From Arion vulgaris (Eukaryota; Mollusca; Gastropoda; Stylommatophora; Arionidae), in the NCBI GenBank assembly GCA_020796225.1, contig CM036759.1, positions 868,001-932,000 of the forward strand: a stretch of 64,000 nucleotides of DNA, given 5' to 3'. The notes beneath the pieces are model-generated. The model worked only from the letters and a program-made list of their open reading frames with translations, made no database searches and was not told the DNA's origin. Shown here piece by piece: positions 28,101 through 43,100 of this stretch. The position numbers and the translations under genes were made by a program. How positions within the stretch are numbered: the stretch's first letter is position 1; each line of letters starts with the position of its first letter.

Positions 28101-31100
28101 CTGTGTGTAACCTGACTGAACCCTTCTATTTGATGAAACAGGTGTGGGAAATCCCGACGATAGCCATCTGCATAACTCTCACATGTCAGGTCACTGTAGG
28201 AACCACATCAAGTCATTCATACAGGTGTGACAAATATAGAGGAATTCATACAGGTGTGACATATATAGACGAGTTCATACAGGTGTGACAAATATAGAGT
28301 TCATACAGGTGTGAGAAATATAGAGTTCATACAGGTGTGACAAATAGAGGAGTTCATACAGGTGTGACAAATAGAGGAGTTCATACAGGTGTGACAAATA
28401 TAGAGTTCATACAGGTGTGACAAATAGAGGAGTTCATCGTCCGAGTGGTTACCAGGGCTCAAATTTGGGGTGTAAAGAATAGAACCACTGTTACCTGCCA
28501 CACATGTCGTAGAGGCGACTAAGGAGGTTTGGCTGAAATCGGATGCATGTGTCCTAAATGTGTAGAAGTCTATGCGTTTAGGGGCCTACCAAACCAATGT
28601 GCAACATATACACGTTCTTGTCAAAGATCAAACATATCACAAAGAGTGATTAAAATTGGTGGTAAAGAACGACGCAAAAGAAGAAGAAGAGTTCATACTG
28701 GTGTGACAGGCTCATCCAGGATCTGCATCTCTTCAAACGACTGCCCTAGTTTTCATTTGTCATTATGCAGAGGATGATTTGTGTCTTCAGATGTGTGTAT
28801 GAAGGAGTGTGTGTTGTGTGCATGAGGAGTCTGTGTGTGTTGTGTGTGTGTGTACGTGTGAGGAGTATGTGTGTGTGTGTGAGGAGTGTGTGTTGTGTGT
28901 GCGTGAGGGAGTGTGTGTTATGTAATGTGTGTGCGTACGTGAGGGAGTGTGTGTTGTGTGTGTGCGCATGAGGTAGTGTGTGTGCGTGCGGTAGTATGTG
29001 TGCGTGCATGCGGTAGTATGTGTGCGTGAGGGAGTGTGTGTTGTGTGTGTGTGCGTGAGGGAGCGTGTATGCATGTGTCATGTAGTTCTAGCAACAACAT
29101 AATAAAGGAGACCAACCTGGCAATCTGATGAACTAATGGTACCAGGCATAGCAGCTCCTCTTGCAGCAGAATGTTCAACTTCATTTCCTACAACAAAACA
29201 GCACATGTTCATCTTACACACAGACATGTTCATCTTACACACAGACAGCACATGTTCATCTTACACACAGACAGCTCATGTTCATCTTACACACAGACAG
29301 CACATGTTCATCTTAAACACAGACAGCACATGTTCATCTTACACACAGACAGCACATGTTCATCTTACACACAGACAGCACATGTTCATCTTACACACAG
29401 ACAGCACATGTTCATCTTACACACAGACATCACATGTTCATCTTACACACAGACAGCACATGTTCATCTTACACACAGACAGCACATGTTCATCTTACAC
29501 ACAGACAGCACATGTTCATCTTACACACAGACAGCACATGTTCATCTTACACACAGACAGCACATGTTCATCTTACACACAGACAGCTCATGTTCATCTT
29601 ACACACAGACAGCACATGTTCATCTTACACACAGACAGCACATGTTCATCTTACAACACAGTACACACGATGTTCATCTTACACACAGACAGCACATGTT
29701 CATCTTACACACAGACAGCTCATGTTCATCTTACACACAGACAGCACATGTTCATCTTACACACAGACAGCACATGTTCATCTTACACACAGACAGCACA
29801 TGTTCATCTTACACACAGACAGCACATGTTCATCTTACACACAGACAGCTCATGTTCATCTTACACACAGACAGCACATGTTCATCTTACACACAGACAG
29901 CACATGTTCATCTTACACACAGACAGCACATGTTCATCTTACACACAGAAGCAATGTTCATCTTACACACAGACAGCACATGTTCATCTTACACACAGAA
30001 GACATGTTCATCTTACACACAGACAGCCATGTTCATCTTACACACAGACAGCACATGTTCATCTTACACACAGACAGCACATGTTCATCTTACACACAGA
30101 CAGCACATGTTCATCTTACACACAGAGAGACATGTTCATCTTACACACAGACAGCACATGTTCATCTTACACACAGACAGCACATGTTCATCTTACACAC
30201 AGACAGCACATGTTCATCTTACACACAGACAGCACATGTTCATCTTACACACAGACAGCACATGTTCATCTTACACACAGACAGCACATGTTCACCTTAC
30301 ACACAGACAGCACATGTTCATCTTACACACAGACAGCACATGTTCATCTTACACACAGACAGACATGTTCATCTTACACACAGACAGCACATGTTCATCT
30401 TACACACAGACAGACATGTTCATCTTACACACAGACAGCACATGTTCATCTTACACACAGACAGCACATGTTCATCTTACACACAGACAGCACATGTTCA
30501 TCTTACACACAGACAGCACATGTTCATCTTACACACAGACAGCACATGTTCATCTTACACACAGACAGCACATGTTCATCTTACACACAGACAGCACATG
30601 TTCATCTTACACACAGACAGACATGTTCATCTTACACACAGACAGCACATGTTCATCTTACACACAGAGAGACATGTTCATCTTACACACAGAGAGACAT
30701 GTTCATTCACCTTGCACACAGAAGACATGTTCATCTTACAACAGACAGTCATCTACACAGACATGTTCATCTTACACACAGACATGTTCATCTTACACAC
30801 GGACATGTTCATCTTACACACAGACAGACAGACATGTTCATCTTACACACACAGACATTTCATCACACACAGACATGTTCATCTTACACACAGACATGTT
30901 CATCTTACACACAGACAGACAGACATGTTCATCTTACACACAGACAGACAGACATGTTCATCTTACACACAGACATGTTCATCTTACACACAGACATGTT
31001 CATCTTACACACAGACATGTTCATCTTACACACAGACAGACATTATAGTTAATGGAGAGACATGCCACACAGGCAGACAGACATTATAGTTGATTAGTTA

Positions 31101-34100
31101 TGTCTGATATATGCTGTTGTCTATCTCTAGACATGTATCTATCTGTATAGACGACTGAAGTTGAATGCCTCCTCAGATGTGATTACCTCATAGACAAGAT
31201 GTAATGCCATCAGATTACCTCATAGACAAGATGTAATGCCATCAGATTACCTCATAGACAAGATGTAATGCCATCAGATTACCTCATAGACAAGATGTAA
31301 TGCCATCAGATGACCTCATAGACGAGAACAGATGTAAATGCCATCAGATTACCTCATAGACAAGATGTACTGCCATCAGATTGCCTCATAGACAAGATGT
31401 AATGCCATCAGATTACCTCATAGACAAGATGTAATGCCATCAGATGTGATTACCTCATAGACAAGATGTAATGCCATCAGATTACCTCATAGACAAGATG
31501 TAATGCCATCAGATGTGATTACCTCATAGACAAGATGTAATGCCATCAGATGTGATTACCTCATAGACAAGATGTAATGCCATCAGATTACCTCATAGAC
31601 AAGATGTAATGCCATCAGATTACCTCATAGACAAGATGTAATGCCATCAGATGTGATTACCTCATAGACAAGATGTAATGCGATCAGATTACCTCATAGA
31701 CAAGATGTAATGCCATCAGGATGGCTGGACTGAATGGAAATAGAAGAGATGCGTGGTTGACAGTACTTGGACGGCTCTGCATGTGTGTATCACCACATAG
31801 ATCAGGGACTGTTAAGTTGATAACTTGATGTGACTGCCAAGACTCATGATGATGTTGAGAGCCAACAAGATAGTTCCAGTCCTGAAGAGAAATCAAAACA
31901 GTCATGTATTATCTTGATAGGAGAGAGAATACTTATCTCACACACACATAGATATATGAACATTGTCTCACTAGTAAACATTCACTGTATGAGTAGCGAA
32001 CACACACATTGATATATGAACATTGTCTCACTAGTAAACATTCACTGTATGAGTAGCAAACACACACACATTGATATATGAACATTATCTCACTAGTAAA
32101 CATTCACTGTATGAGTAGCGAACACACACATTGATATATGAACATTATCTCATTAGTAAACATTCACTGTATGAGTAGCGAACACACACACATTGATATA
32201 TGAACATTATCTCACTAGTAAACATTCACTGTATGAGTAGCGAACACACACATTGATATATGAACATTGTCTCACTAGTAAACATTCACTGTATGAGTAG
32301 CGAACACACATTGATATATGAACATTGTCTCACTAGTAAACATTCACTGTATGAGTAGCAAACACACACACATTGATATATGAACATTATCTCACTAGTA
32401 AACATTCACTGTATGAGTAGCGAACACACACATTGATATATGAACATTATCTCATTAGTAAACATTCACTGTATGAGTAGCGAACACACACATTGATATA
32501 TGAACATTATCTCACTAGTAAACATTCACTGTATGAGTAGCGAACACACACATTGATATATGAACATTGTCTCACTAGTAAACATTCACTGTATGAGTAG
32601 CGAACACACACATTGATATATGAACATTGTCTCACTAGTAAACATTCACTGTATGAGTAGCAAACACACACACACACTGATATATGAACATTGTCTCACT
32701 AGTAAACATTCACTGTATGAGTAGCGAACACACACATTGATATATGAACATTGTCTCACTAGTAAACATTCACTGTATGAGTAGCAAACACACACACATT
32801 GATATATGAACATTATCTCACTAGTAAACATTCACTGTATGAGTAGCGAACACACACATTGATATATGAACATTGTCTCACTAGTAAACATTCACTGTAT
32901 GAGTAGCGAACACACACATTGATATATGAACATTGTCTCACTAGTAAACATTCACTGTATGAGTAGCAAACACACACACACACTGATATATGAACATGGT
33001 CTCACTAGTAAACATTCACTGTATAGTAGTAAACACAACATTGATATATGAACATTATCTCACTAGTAAACATTCACTGTATGAGTAGCGAACACACACA
33101 CACACACACATGCTAGAATAGTCACACATTCAATAACTCAATGACTGAGACTGTCATATCTAGAATATTATATTTCATAGAGTTTAACAACATACTTGAA
33201 CATATTTCAGAGAGTTTAACAACATTCTTGAACAGTTGAACATATTTCAGAGGTTCACACAGTGACTGGATGATTTGGGCATGCGGCTGCAGAGGAGGGA
33301 CATCTGGCCTGCGAGAGAGAGAGAGAGAGAGAGAAATTCCAAAGGACTGTTAGATAGAAGAACTAGTAGAAGAAGAGACAATGTTAAACCTCATCTGCTC
33401 CTTGGTCTGAAGGTCTTGCTTTCTTGTACTGCATAACTGGGAGCTCCACCATCTCTGACTCCCTGTTAATAGTTAATAATAATCAGACAGACAGACATAC
33501 ACTAAACTTTGCACTTACATTTACATGCATAAGTGTGAATGATGTTCAAGTGTTGTAACACACACACATACAGACAGACATACAGACAGACACACATATA
33601 CTAAACTTTGCACTAACATGACAGACAGACACACACATACAGACAGACATACAGACAGACACTAAACTTTGCACTAACATGACAGACATACACTAAACTT
33701 TGCACAAACATGACAGACAGACATACACTAAACTTTACACTAACATGACAGACAGACAGAGACAGACACACATACACTAAACTTTGCATTAACATCTACT
33801 TGCATGATGATGTGAATGATGTTCAAGTGTTGTAACACACAGACGGACACACGCACAATTAGTGTTTGTTTATTTCTGTTCAACTGAAATCTGGACACAA
33901 TCATTTCTGCATTTACTCTCCGTCTGCTATTCTATCTATATTCTATCTCTCTGGTCCATCCGTCTGACTATTCTATCTGTCTGGTCCATCTGATGATTAT
34001 TCTTCTGTCTGGTCCATCTGTCTGACTATTCTATCTGTCTGGTCCATCTGTCTGGTTATTCTATCTGTCTGACTATTCTATCTGTCTGGTCCATCTGTCT

Positions 34101-37100
34101 GACTATTCTATCTGTCTGGTCCATCTGTCTGGTTATTCTATCTGTCTGACTATTCTATCTGTCTGGTCCGTCTGTATGATTATTCTATCTGTCTGGTCCA
34201 TCTGTCTGGTCCATCTGTCTGACTATTCTATCTGTCTGGTCCGTCTGTATGATTATTCTATCTGTCTGGTCCATCTGTCTGACTATTCTATCTGTCTGAC
34301 TATTCTATCTGTCTGGTCCATCTGTCTGACTATTCTATCTGTCTGACTATTCTATCTGTCTGGTCCATCTGTCTGGTTATTCTACCTGTCTGGTCCATCT
34401 GTATGATTATTCTATCTGTCTGGTCCATCTGTCTGACTATTCTATCTGTCTGGTCCATCTGTCTGGTTATTCTATCTGTCTGACTATTCTATCTGTCTGG
34501 TCCATCTGTCTGGTTATTCTATCTGTCTGACTATTCTATCTGTCTGGTCCATCTGTATGGTTATTCTATCTGTCTGGTCCGTCTGTATGATTATTCTATC
34601 TGTCTGGTCCATCTGTCTGACTATTCTATCTGTCTGGTCCATCTGTCTGGTTATTCTATCTGTCTGATTATTCTATCTGTCTGGTCCGTCTGTATGATTA
34701 TTCTATCTGTCTGGTCCATCTGTCTGACTATTCTATCTGTCTGATTATTCTATCTGTCTGACTATTCTATCCGTCTGGTCCGTCTGTCTGACTATTCTAT
34801 CTGCCTGACTTTTCTATCTGTCTGTGGTCCATCCGTCTGGTGTCCGTCTGTCTGGACAGTCTGATCTGTCTAGACTATAAGTTCCCAACAGGGCTGGTAC
34901 CACCTACGGGAGATGGAGAAGTTGTAAGAGGCGTTGGATTGAAAAATAATTTTAGAGGACCATCCAGCCCCCTTAAGCTGAAAATTAAAAGTCATGCGGG
35001 TCCTGTGCACGTGCAACAATTAACACTTTACTGACCAAATTCGACGGTCGTCGAATTTCCGAAAAAGTCTTAGAGACCAACTCGCGATCGTCGAATTTCA
35101 AACATGTTGAATGCAAACAGGCGGCAGTATTGATAACTTTAGCGCTGACGTGTCATCCGGGCATTTTATTATTCCAAAATGGCTGCGCCGTGATATCGAA
35201 AGTTCAACCCGTTTGAAGCAATGTTTTCGTGAAAAATTTGTTACTTTTGTTACAAGTACACTTCCAGTATTTTTATAATGTCTGATAACATAAACTAGAC
35301 TTATAACATAGATTATTCTGACTCTGCCAGCGAATATTGTGCGAAGTGATACGCAAGGTTAAGCAGAGATGTATCGGCAATAATACCGCATGCGACAGTA
35401 GTGACAAACATGTTGAATTACACGATATGGTTGATGGTACATCTGAAGTAAGAAGTGGGCGTGGTACAAGAGACCAGAACAGAACTGCACATGTAAATAA
35501 TCTTTGGAGATGGAGTAATAGTTTTCAAAACGAACTATTTGAGCTTGACGTTATTCTTCTATACGAATAACAGCATCGTGTGACCGACGTGTCACGTCAG
35601 CCTAACTGTAACTGGGTATTGCGGTATATCATATGCCCATTGATTTCTTTCAAGCTTATTTTCCTGATACTGCCATAGATCTGATCACCGATGAAGTGAA
35701 TAGGTACTGTGAAAATCACATATATCAGTACACATGAAGTGTCATGTACAAAAATCGTACTTGTGACCAGACTGGTGCATTTGAAATTTATGGATTCATA
35801 GTGTGCCTTCAGATTGATATGGAAATGTGTTGTAAACCAGCAGTCTCAGACTGCTGGTGTAATAATTATGTCAGGTATCATCTATGGTTGTGTTTCATCC
35901 AAGTTTGTGAAAGATCTTTATGGATACAAAAACAAAGGATATATACTCTACTGTAACAGTTTTGTATTCAAGCCCATCTTTATTTCAAGAGCAGCTTTAT
36001 TTCAAGAGCTGAAAGAAATGCAGATAGGTGCATGTGGAACAGTACCTGAAAACAGGAATAATTTTCCTGAAGAAAATGCAACTGAAATTAACACGACAGA
36101 TCAACTTGTGTTTTGTGCAACAGAAGATAAACTTATGCTGGCAGTTATCTGGCATGACACATATCTACTGTTCACTCCAATGGTGTTATGGACAAGACAG
36201 TCTGAAAATTCATTATAACCAAGAAGCCAGTACTTGCAGAAAAATAAAATAAAGGTATGGGGGAAGTCGACCACTTCGACCAACCCACACAGATCCTAAA
36301 AGTGGTACCTGCTATTATATCATTTCATAGATGAAACTGCTCAGTTCAATTGGCACATAAGCTACAACACTGCAAGCTCCACAACAACTATCACAGCAAA
36401 GAAGTTTAGGCAGGATGTCAGTATTGCTTTTTCGAACCTGCTATTCTTCAACAAAATGTGACGCCTTCATGTCCGCAAGATCATGATTTAGTGAGTGTCA
36501 TTTCATTGCAAATATGTAAACCCAAGATACAGACTAGACTGTAAATTGTGTACAGCTGCAGGGGAAAAGAAGCCTGACTTGCATATGCTGCCCAAATTTC
36601 AATGTTTACCTCTATGCTTGACACTCTGCATCAAGTTATACCACACAGTTGAGGATTATCAACGTTCCTGCAAAAACTCCTGCAGAGGCATACAGCTACA
36701 ATATAAACCCCAGTTCATGAAGGAAGCAGATAAGACTATAACTAGAGGTGTAGTTTATTCATTTAACATTCACAAACACTCATTGTGAGATGCCGCATAA
36801 ACACAATACACTCAAAAGAAAATTAAAATGTTTTGCATTTTTTTCAAACTTATGTCTGTTTTTATGTTGAAATATGTTGTCAATCGTTAAACCAGTACTC
36901 ATAATTAGCTTGTTTTATTCATTGACAACCATGTCCCTAACATATTATTGCCTTGAAATTGAACAAACTCACTAAAAACTAGGAAAAGTGGCTGGTTTTA
37001 AAACATATTCTATAATTTCTATAAATAGCCACACAAAATCAAGATGGCCGCCTCATAATTATGCGACAAATTTACATAAAATATTTTTTTCGGATGTTAC

Positions 37101-40100
37101 AATCATTCATAATGGTGCTCCGAAAATTTTGAGACTTATGTCGCTTTTTAAATTTTTATGAATTTAATTTTAAAAACAGTTATTTTGTAAGAAAACTGCA
37201 AACACCCTTGGTAATGGGAGACAGTAATGCTCAGGATTGCTGGTCAGCAAAGTGTTAATAGTGCAATACATAATCTATGCATGTTGTGCCAGGTTAAGTC
37301 GGAATCAAAAAAATAATTCAGACAATATTATGTAGAATAATTGAAATATGTTTTATTTAATCACCCACAAACAAGACATTAACAATGTGTCTGAATTTTT
37401 TCACATGAAGATATGAAACCTTCGCTATTAGAAGAACATGTCAGCAAAATACATCCTGGCAGACTGGATGAAAATGTATCTTACATTCTAGCTTAAGAGA
37501 TCAACATTCGAGACGTCCAACTTTGGCTGGTATGTTTTCGTGGCAGCAAAACAAGATAATGATGGATTACATGTTTCAAGTAGCATTTTCTTACTTATTT
37601 TGCTAAATCTAGAAAACCTCACACACTATTGACCAATAATTGATACTGCCAGCTGTGGGTGAGGTTCTGCACACTGTACTGCATACGGCGCAGTCTATTT
37701 TTAAGTCTCACTGAATAATGTAAAAACGAATCGTAGAAATGATTTTTTGAAGACTACTGAGCTTTCTTTGTAACAGTTCCACTTTTATTTAGGGGGTACA
37801 GTTGGTTCAACCCACGACCCGTATTTTGCACTTGGCGTCCTTGACCAATATTAGTATTAAATTACTTGTTTACTAATCCAGTGCTGACCCGTAGAGTATT
37901 CCAACTCGAGCCAGTGATTTATCCCGGGGTATTCGAGGACTCCCGATAAGTCGGATATCTCGAGACCAGGGAGGGCAGCTGGGTTTTGGAAGGACTTAAG
38001 TTAGTTGAGATATATTTATTGACAGTAAGAGAAAAGGACTCGAAGAGGTAACACACGAGGCTGAGGTCCGTTGTACGAAGAACATTGAGAGAGAGGAACT
38101 CGAAGAGGTAACACACGAGGCTGAGGACCGTTGTACGAAGAACATTGAGATAGGAAGACTAACTAATAGTCCTATATTTTTTTAGCGGAAAAAATTGATC
38201 TGACAAAATTTAACCCTCTTATTCCTGGAGCGGCGAATCGCCCGTTATCGGTATAAACCCGTAGCGGACGTTACCGCCGAGGTATATACCTTTTAAATCG
38301 TTTTTCCTATATCTTTCCTTGCGAATAGACACGCTAAATTTAGCCCTGATGTCATTGCCGATAATGGCTGCTGCCATTTTAGAAATCCGCGTGTTTCTAG
38401 TGTTATTGGTTTCGTATCGGCGAATTTTTGAAAAGGTCCTTATATTTTCTGGAAAACTTCTTGTGATTTATGATTCAGTTGATGGAAAATATGCCGCCGA
38501 GATCGTGGATAAATCGGATTGATATATAATTAATTCAAGATTTGCGTGCGAAAATATACTACGCTAGTTCTAGTGTTTACGACGGTTTGCGTAACTATTA
38601 GTTACGATGAATTACGATTGTCGATGGATGCGAACACCGCCACTTCCCTCCGTCCACCCAGGTTGTAAAGTTGAGAGAGAATAGTTGCAACAGCTGAGTA
38701 CTATCAATATTGAATAATTTAGTGAAGAAACAGGTTCTGCAAATGACATTGATTCAGAATATTCTCTATTTGTCATTACGGCACGAGCGATGTTTACGTG
38801 AGTTATTTTATTTAGAACTGGACAGAGCTAACCAGCGCATTTGCTCTATGAAAATCCAGATCCTTCATGGACACCTGTTTCTTTTGATTACATCAAGATC
38901 TTTCTTTATGTAAACTATATGTGTTGAACTCACCAGTCACCTTACTACAGAATGTTTTGGTTTACCGATAAACTGTTGAATGTGCCTGCTTTGTCAAATA
39001 TAGTGTCAAGAAATAGATTTGAAAGTATCAGCAAATATTTGTACCTCAATGTCAATTCCAAATTCGTTCCATGAGGACAATATGGACATGTGCAAGATTG
39101 AACCTCTGTCTCGTTTGTATGAGGGTCCTCATGCCCATACAAACATGCAGGCTAGGCAACTGCAGGACTGATAAACTCCCAGATACTGCAGGACTGATGA
39201 ACTTCATTCATGCCAACCATCAACCGACTCAACTCTACTTTTTGGCAGAATGCAGAGCCGCAGTTAGTGTTTCTAAATGAAGGACTGCACCACGAAGGTG
39301 TGTGGAAACAAGTGATAGCTTCCCTACATGTAAAATCAACCTCTGTTAGGGAGATTGCTTTTCAACCTTTCAATTTACATTTATCCTCAATAAAACTGAC
39401 ATTTTTGAGTGAAATATACTTTCAATATTGTCATTCATTTTTTATTCCTTCACTTGTATAATTTTTTACATCCAATTTGCATGGTATAGACAACATACAT
39501 GTTTACAAACTAGTACCTCATCCATTTAACTGTAAATTGGACTTTAAATCACAAATATTGATTAGAAATTGTATTTGTTATGAATTTTATTTCACAAGCA
39601 CTTCTCATTGTTGCTGGGTTATTTCCCTTGCCCTGGGAATTCGGTAGTAACTTTTCTGAAGGGCTGGGAATAAGAGGGTTACGGTAAGGCTGGCCATATG
39701 GCTGTACACCTCTCTTCCCGTGTCTCCCATGGCCCATCGGTTCAGCCAAATTTTATTTGTTGTCATTAGGATTTGATTTGCTGTATGGAGAGTTGTTGCT
39801 GTGATTGGTTGTTCCTGTGTTGACCCTTTCTTGGCTAGCCTATCTGCTTTATCATTTCCAGATGTGTTTGAATATCCAGGTATCCACTGCAAAGTTATTT
39901 TAATGTCATGTGATGTAACAAGTCTGTCAATATCTAGGACTAGATAAGAGAGTTCAGATTTACAACGACCACCATCTTCTAGAGCTTGAAGGGCAAACAT
40001 TGAATCTGTCAGCACACCTCATGAAAGACTGAATATGGTAATGGAAGAGAGGCAATCCCTCGAGTGCTCACCCACGGAACCAGAAGAACATATTATATCC

Positions 40101-43100
40101 AATTTTACTATAGGTGAGTTGAAGAAGCACTCCATGGTCTTAACCTTAATAAGTCAACAGGAAAGGATGGCATCACAAATGAGATGCTCATCAACCTAGG
40201 CCCAAAAACCAAGAAAAAGCTGCTGAAAGTTAAGAATGGGAGCTGGAAAGTCGGGGAAATACCCAGTGAATGGAAATAAGCTATCACAGTATCCCAAACT
40301 AAAACAAAGAAAATACATTCGATCCAAGCAATCGTAGACCAATTAGCCTCTTTAGGTGTGTTGGGAAAGTGATGGAGAGGCTTCTCAATAGAAGACTCAT
40401 GTGGCACCTGGAGAAGAAACAATTGATACTACTACAGCAGAGTGGATTCAGTCAGCACAGATCAACAGAAGAACAAGTAACCTACATTACACAGGAGATC
40501 GAAGGTGGATTTCAAGAAAAGAAACATACACTAACAGTATGGGTTGATATGGAGAAGGCTTTCGACTTGGTCTGGAGACAGGGACTAAAAAAAAAAAACC
40601 AACTGCTCAAACTCAGAGGGTGCTTTTATAGCTGGATATGTCACTATCTGGTAAATAGAAGAGCTGAAGTATAGGACCAGGAAAACTTAGCAGGAAGGCA
40701 ATCATCGAACAAGTTGTTCCCCAAGGAGGGGTCCTGTCTTCAACACTACTTCTAGTTTTTATAAATGATTATGGCAAACATCCACAACAGAGTGCATGGT
40801 GCAATCTACGCTGATGATCAGGCATTGTAAACAAGAAGAATCAATAGCAGTACCCACCTCAAGGATAATAATAATAATTCCTCTCGTACCGTTATCGTTA
40901 CATAGGGCCTGCAAGTAATTTCTCCATACCGCTCTATCCTGGTCAACTTGCTCAATCTCCTCCATGGAACTGAGACCGATATTTCTTGTCTCTCTCAGCA
41001 AAGTTCGTTGCAGTCTCCTTAGGTCGTCCTCTCTTTCTTGAACCCTTTGCATCCCACTTCAATGCCTGCTTTGATATTCTTTGATCATTTCTTCTCAAGG
41101 TGTGTTCAACATATCTCCATCTTCTCTTTCTTATAACAGTTGTCACTAGTGGTTGGCTAGACATTTCTTTTCAAGGTGTGTCCAACATATCTCCATCTTC
41201 TCTTTCTTATGTTGTCACTAGTGGTTGACCATAAATTTCTCCTCAAGGTGTGTCCAACATATCTCTATCTTATCTTTCTTATAACAGTTGTCACTAGTGG
41301 TTGACCAGACATTTCTCTGATTTCATCACTTCTCCTGAACCTCAAGGATGCAAGATGTAATTAAAAAGCTAGAAAAATAGACTAGGTCTTGACTGCCCTT
41401 TATAAATGAAAATGAAACTAATTTCAGTCTTCAGTCTATCCAAGAAGAAACAAATGCACAAACTCAAGTTCAATGACCACCTACTCTCAAAGGATGAATG
41501 CCCAACATATCTGGGAATCATCATGGACAGCAGATGGACGTGGAAAATGGATAGACAAAGCTGGAAAAAGAGAAAAGAAGAGAATGGGGATCATGAACAA
41601 ACTAGCAGGCACCAACTGGAATGTGGGTTGTAGCATTCTAAAAAGGCTTTACACTTGGAGAGTTCGACCAGTACTTGAGTATGACATAGCAGTCTGGGTC
41701 ATAATCTCCAAGACACACCTTCATAAAGGTAATCTGAATTGTGCTTTTAGACAGACACATTGTCTGCAATCTGAAAGGAACACAGAACTAAGTGATCTCA
41801 GGTCAACCTTAGCCCAGTTGTCCCTTGATTCTCAGAGGGTAGTAATCCAGTGGATACCCTCACACTACAAGATCAAGGGGAATGAAGATGTTGGCAGACT
41901 GGCTAAAGAGGGAGCAGGGATACCTCAAGATGACAACCTGGTCAGCTAGGAAGAAGTATGATCAGCTAGGAACAACCTGGTCAGCTAGAAAGAAGTAAAA
42001 ACCATCACCAGAGGGCACTACACAACAAAGTGGGAGAAAGAACACCCAAAGCACAACAAGCATGATGAATAATACGAACTGCCCAGAAGAGACCACATTA
42101 TCATACTTCGCCTCCGGATGGGTCACAACAGAATGAGAACAGACTAGATTCAAGATAGGCACTAAAGACCTGTACCCTGTGGCTCGCAAGTATGATGACA
42201 GAGTATGTCCTCCAGAACTGTCCCCAGTATGCAGACCTGAGAAGAAAAAGGTGGCCCACTTACACCAGCATCCAAGAAAACTGTATGGCGCGGCTGATAG
42301 GGGCCTTAATAGGAATCTGAAATCCCAGTCTATTCATTACGAAGAGGAAGAAAAAATGTACAAATAACAGAATTATTACTAGAGGAAGAGTTGATAGAAT
42401 TGTCAACAGATGCGCCAGTGGTTACGGGCCCAAATTTGGGGTGTCAAGAATAGAACCACTGTTACCTGCCATGCATGTCGTAAGAGCGACTAAGGAGGTT
42501 ATGGCTGAAATCCGATGCACGTATCCTAAACGTGTAGAAGTCTATGCGTTTAGGGCCTACCAAACCAATGTGCAATGTATACACGTTCTTGGCAAAGATC
42601 AAACATATCACAAAAATGATTAAAATTGGCGGTAAGAACGACGCAAAGAAGAAGAAGAGTGAACAGATGAAGTGTTAAAATGAAAAATTGAATAGTGGAT
42701 ATCAAGAATTGTGTCTACAAAGTCAGATTCCAATATTATATCAACCCTAATGGGCTGCAGTAAGAAGTTGATTGTACTCCCATCACCATATTTAGCTAAA
42801 AGTAGTTAACGGTCACCAGACTATTCACAAAGAAACGAAACAGATTGTCAATAGAAATCGGCAGTTTAAGATTATTGGTGATAAAAATGTCACCAAACAT
42901 CGAAAAATTAGTTTCATCACATCAAGCTCAGCTCTTATTAATATATTACATAAATTGTGTCAAAGATACTGTGAGGAATACAGTAATATTGGTATTATCT
43001 TCTAATAAAATATTATTTTCTAATGTCCTTGTTTTTCAATTTATAGTATGTATGATATAGTTTACCCAAGGGGGGCGCTATCGAATAATTCACTGAAAAA

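Noticed and set aside
29136..31089. Plus-strand open reading frames of 577 to 638 codons in all three frames
   Set aside because: They are translations of a stop-free 26 bp repeat, and the gene on this stretch is on the other strand. All three frames being open is the mark of a repeat, not of a protein.
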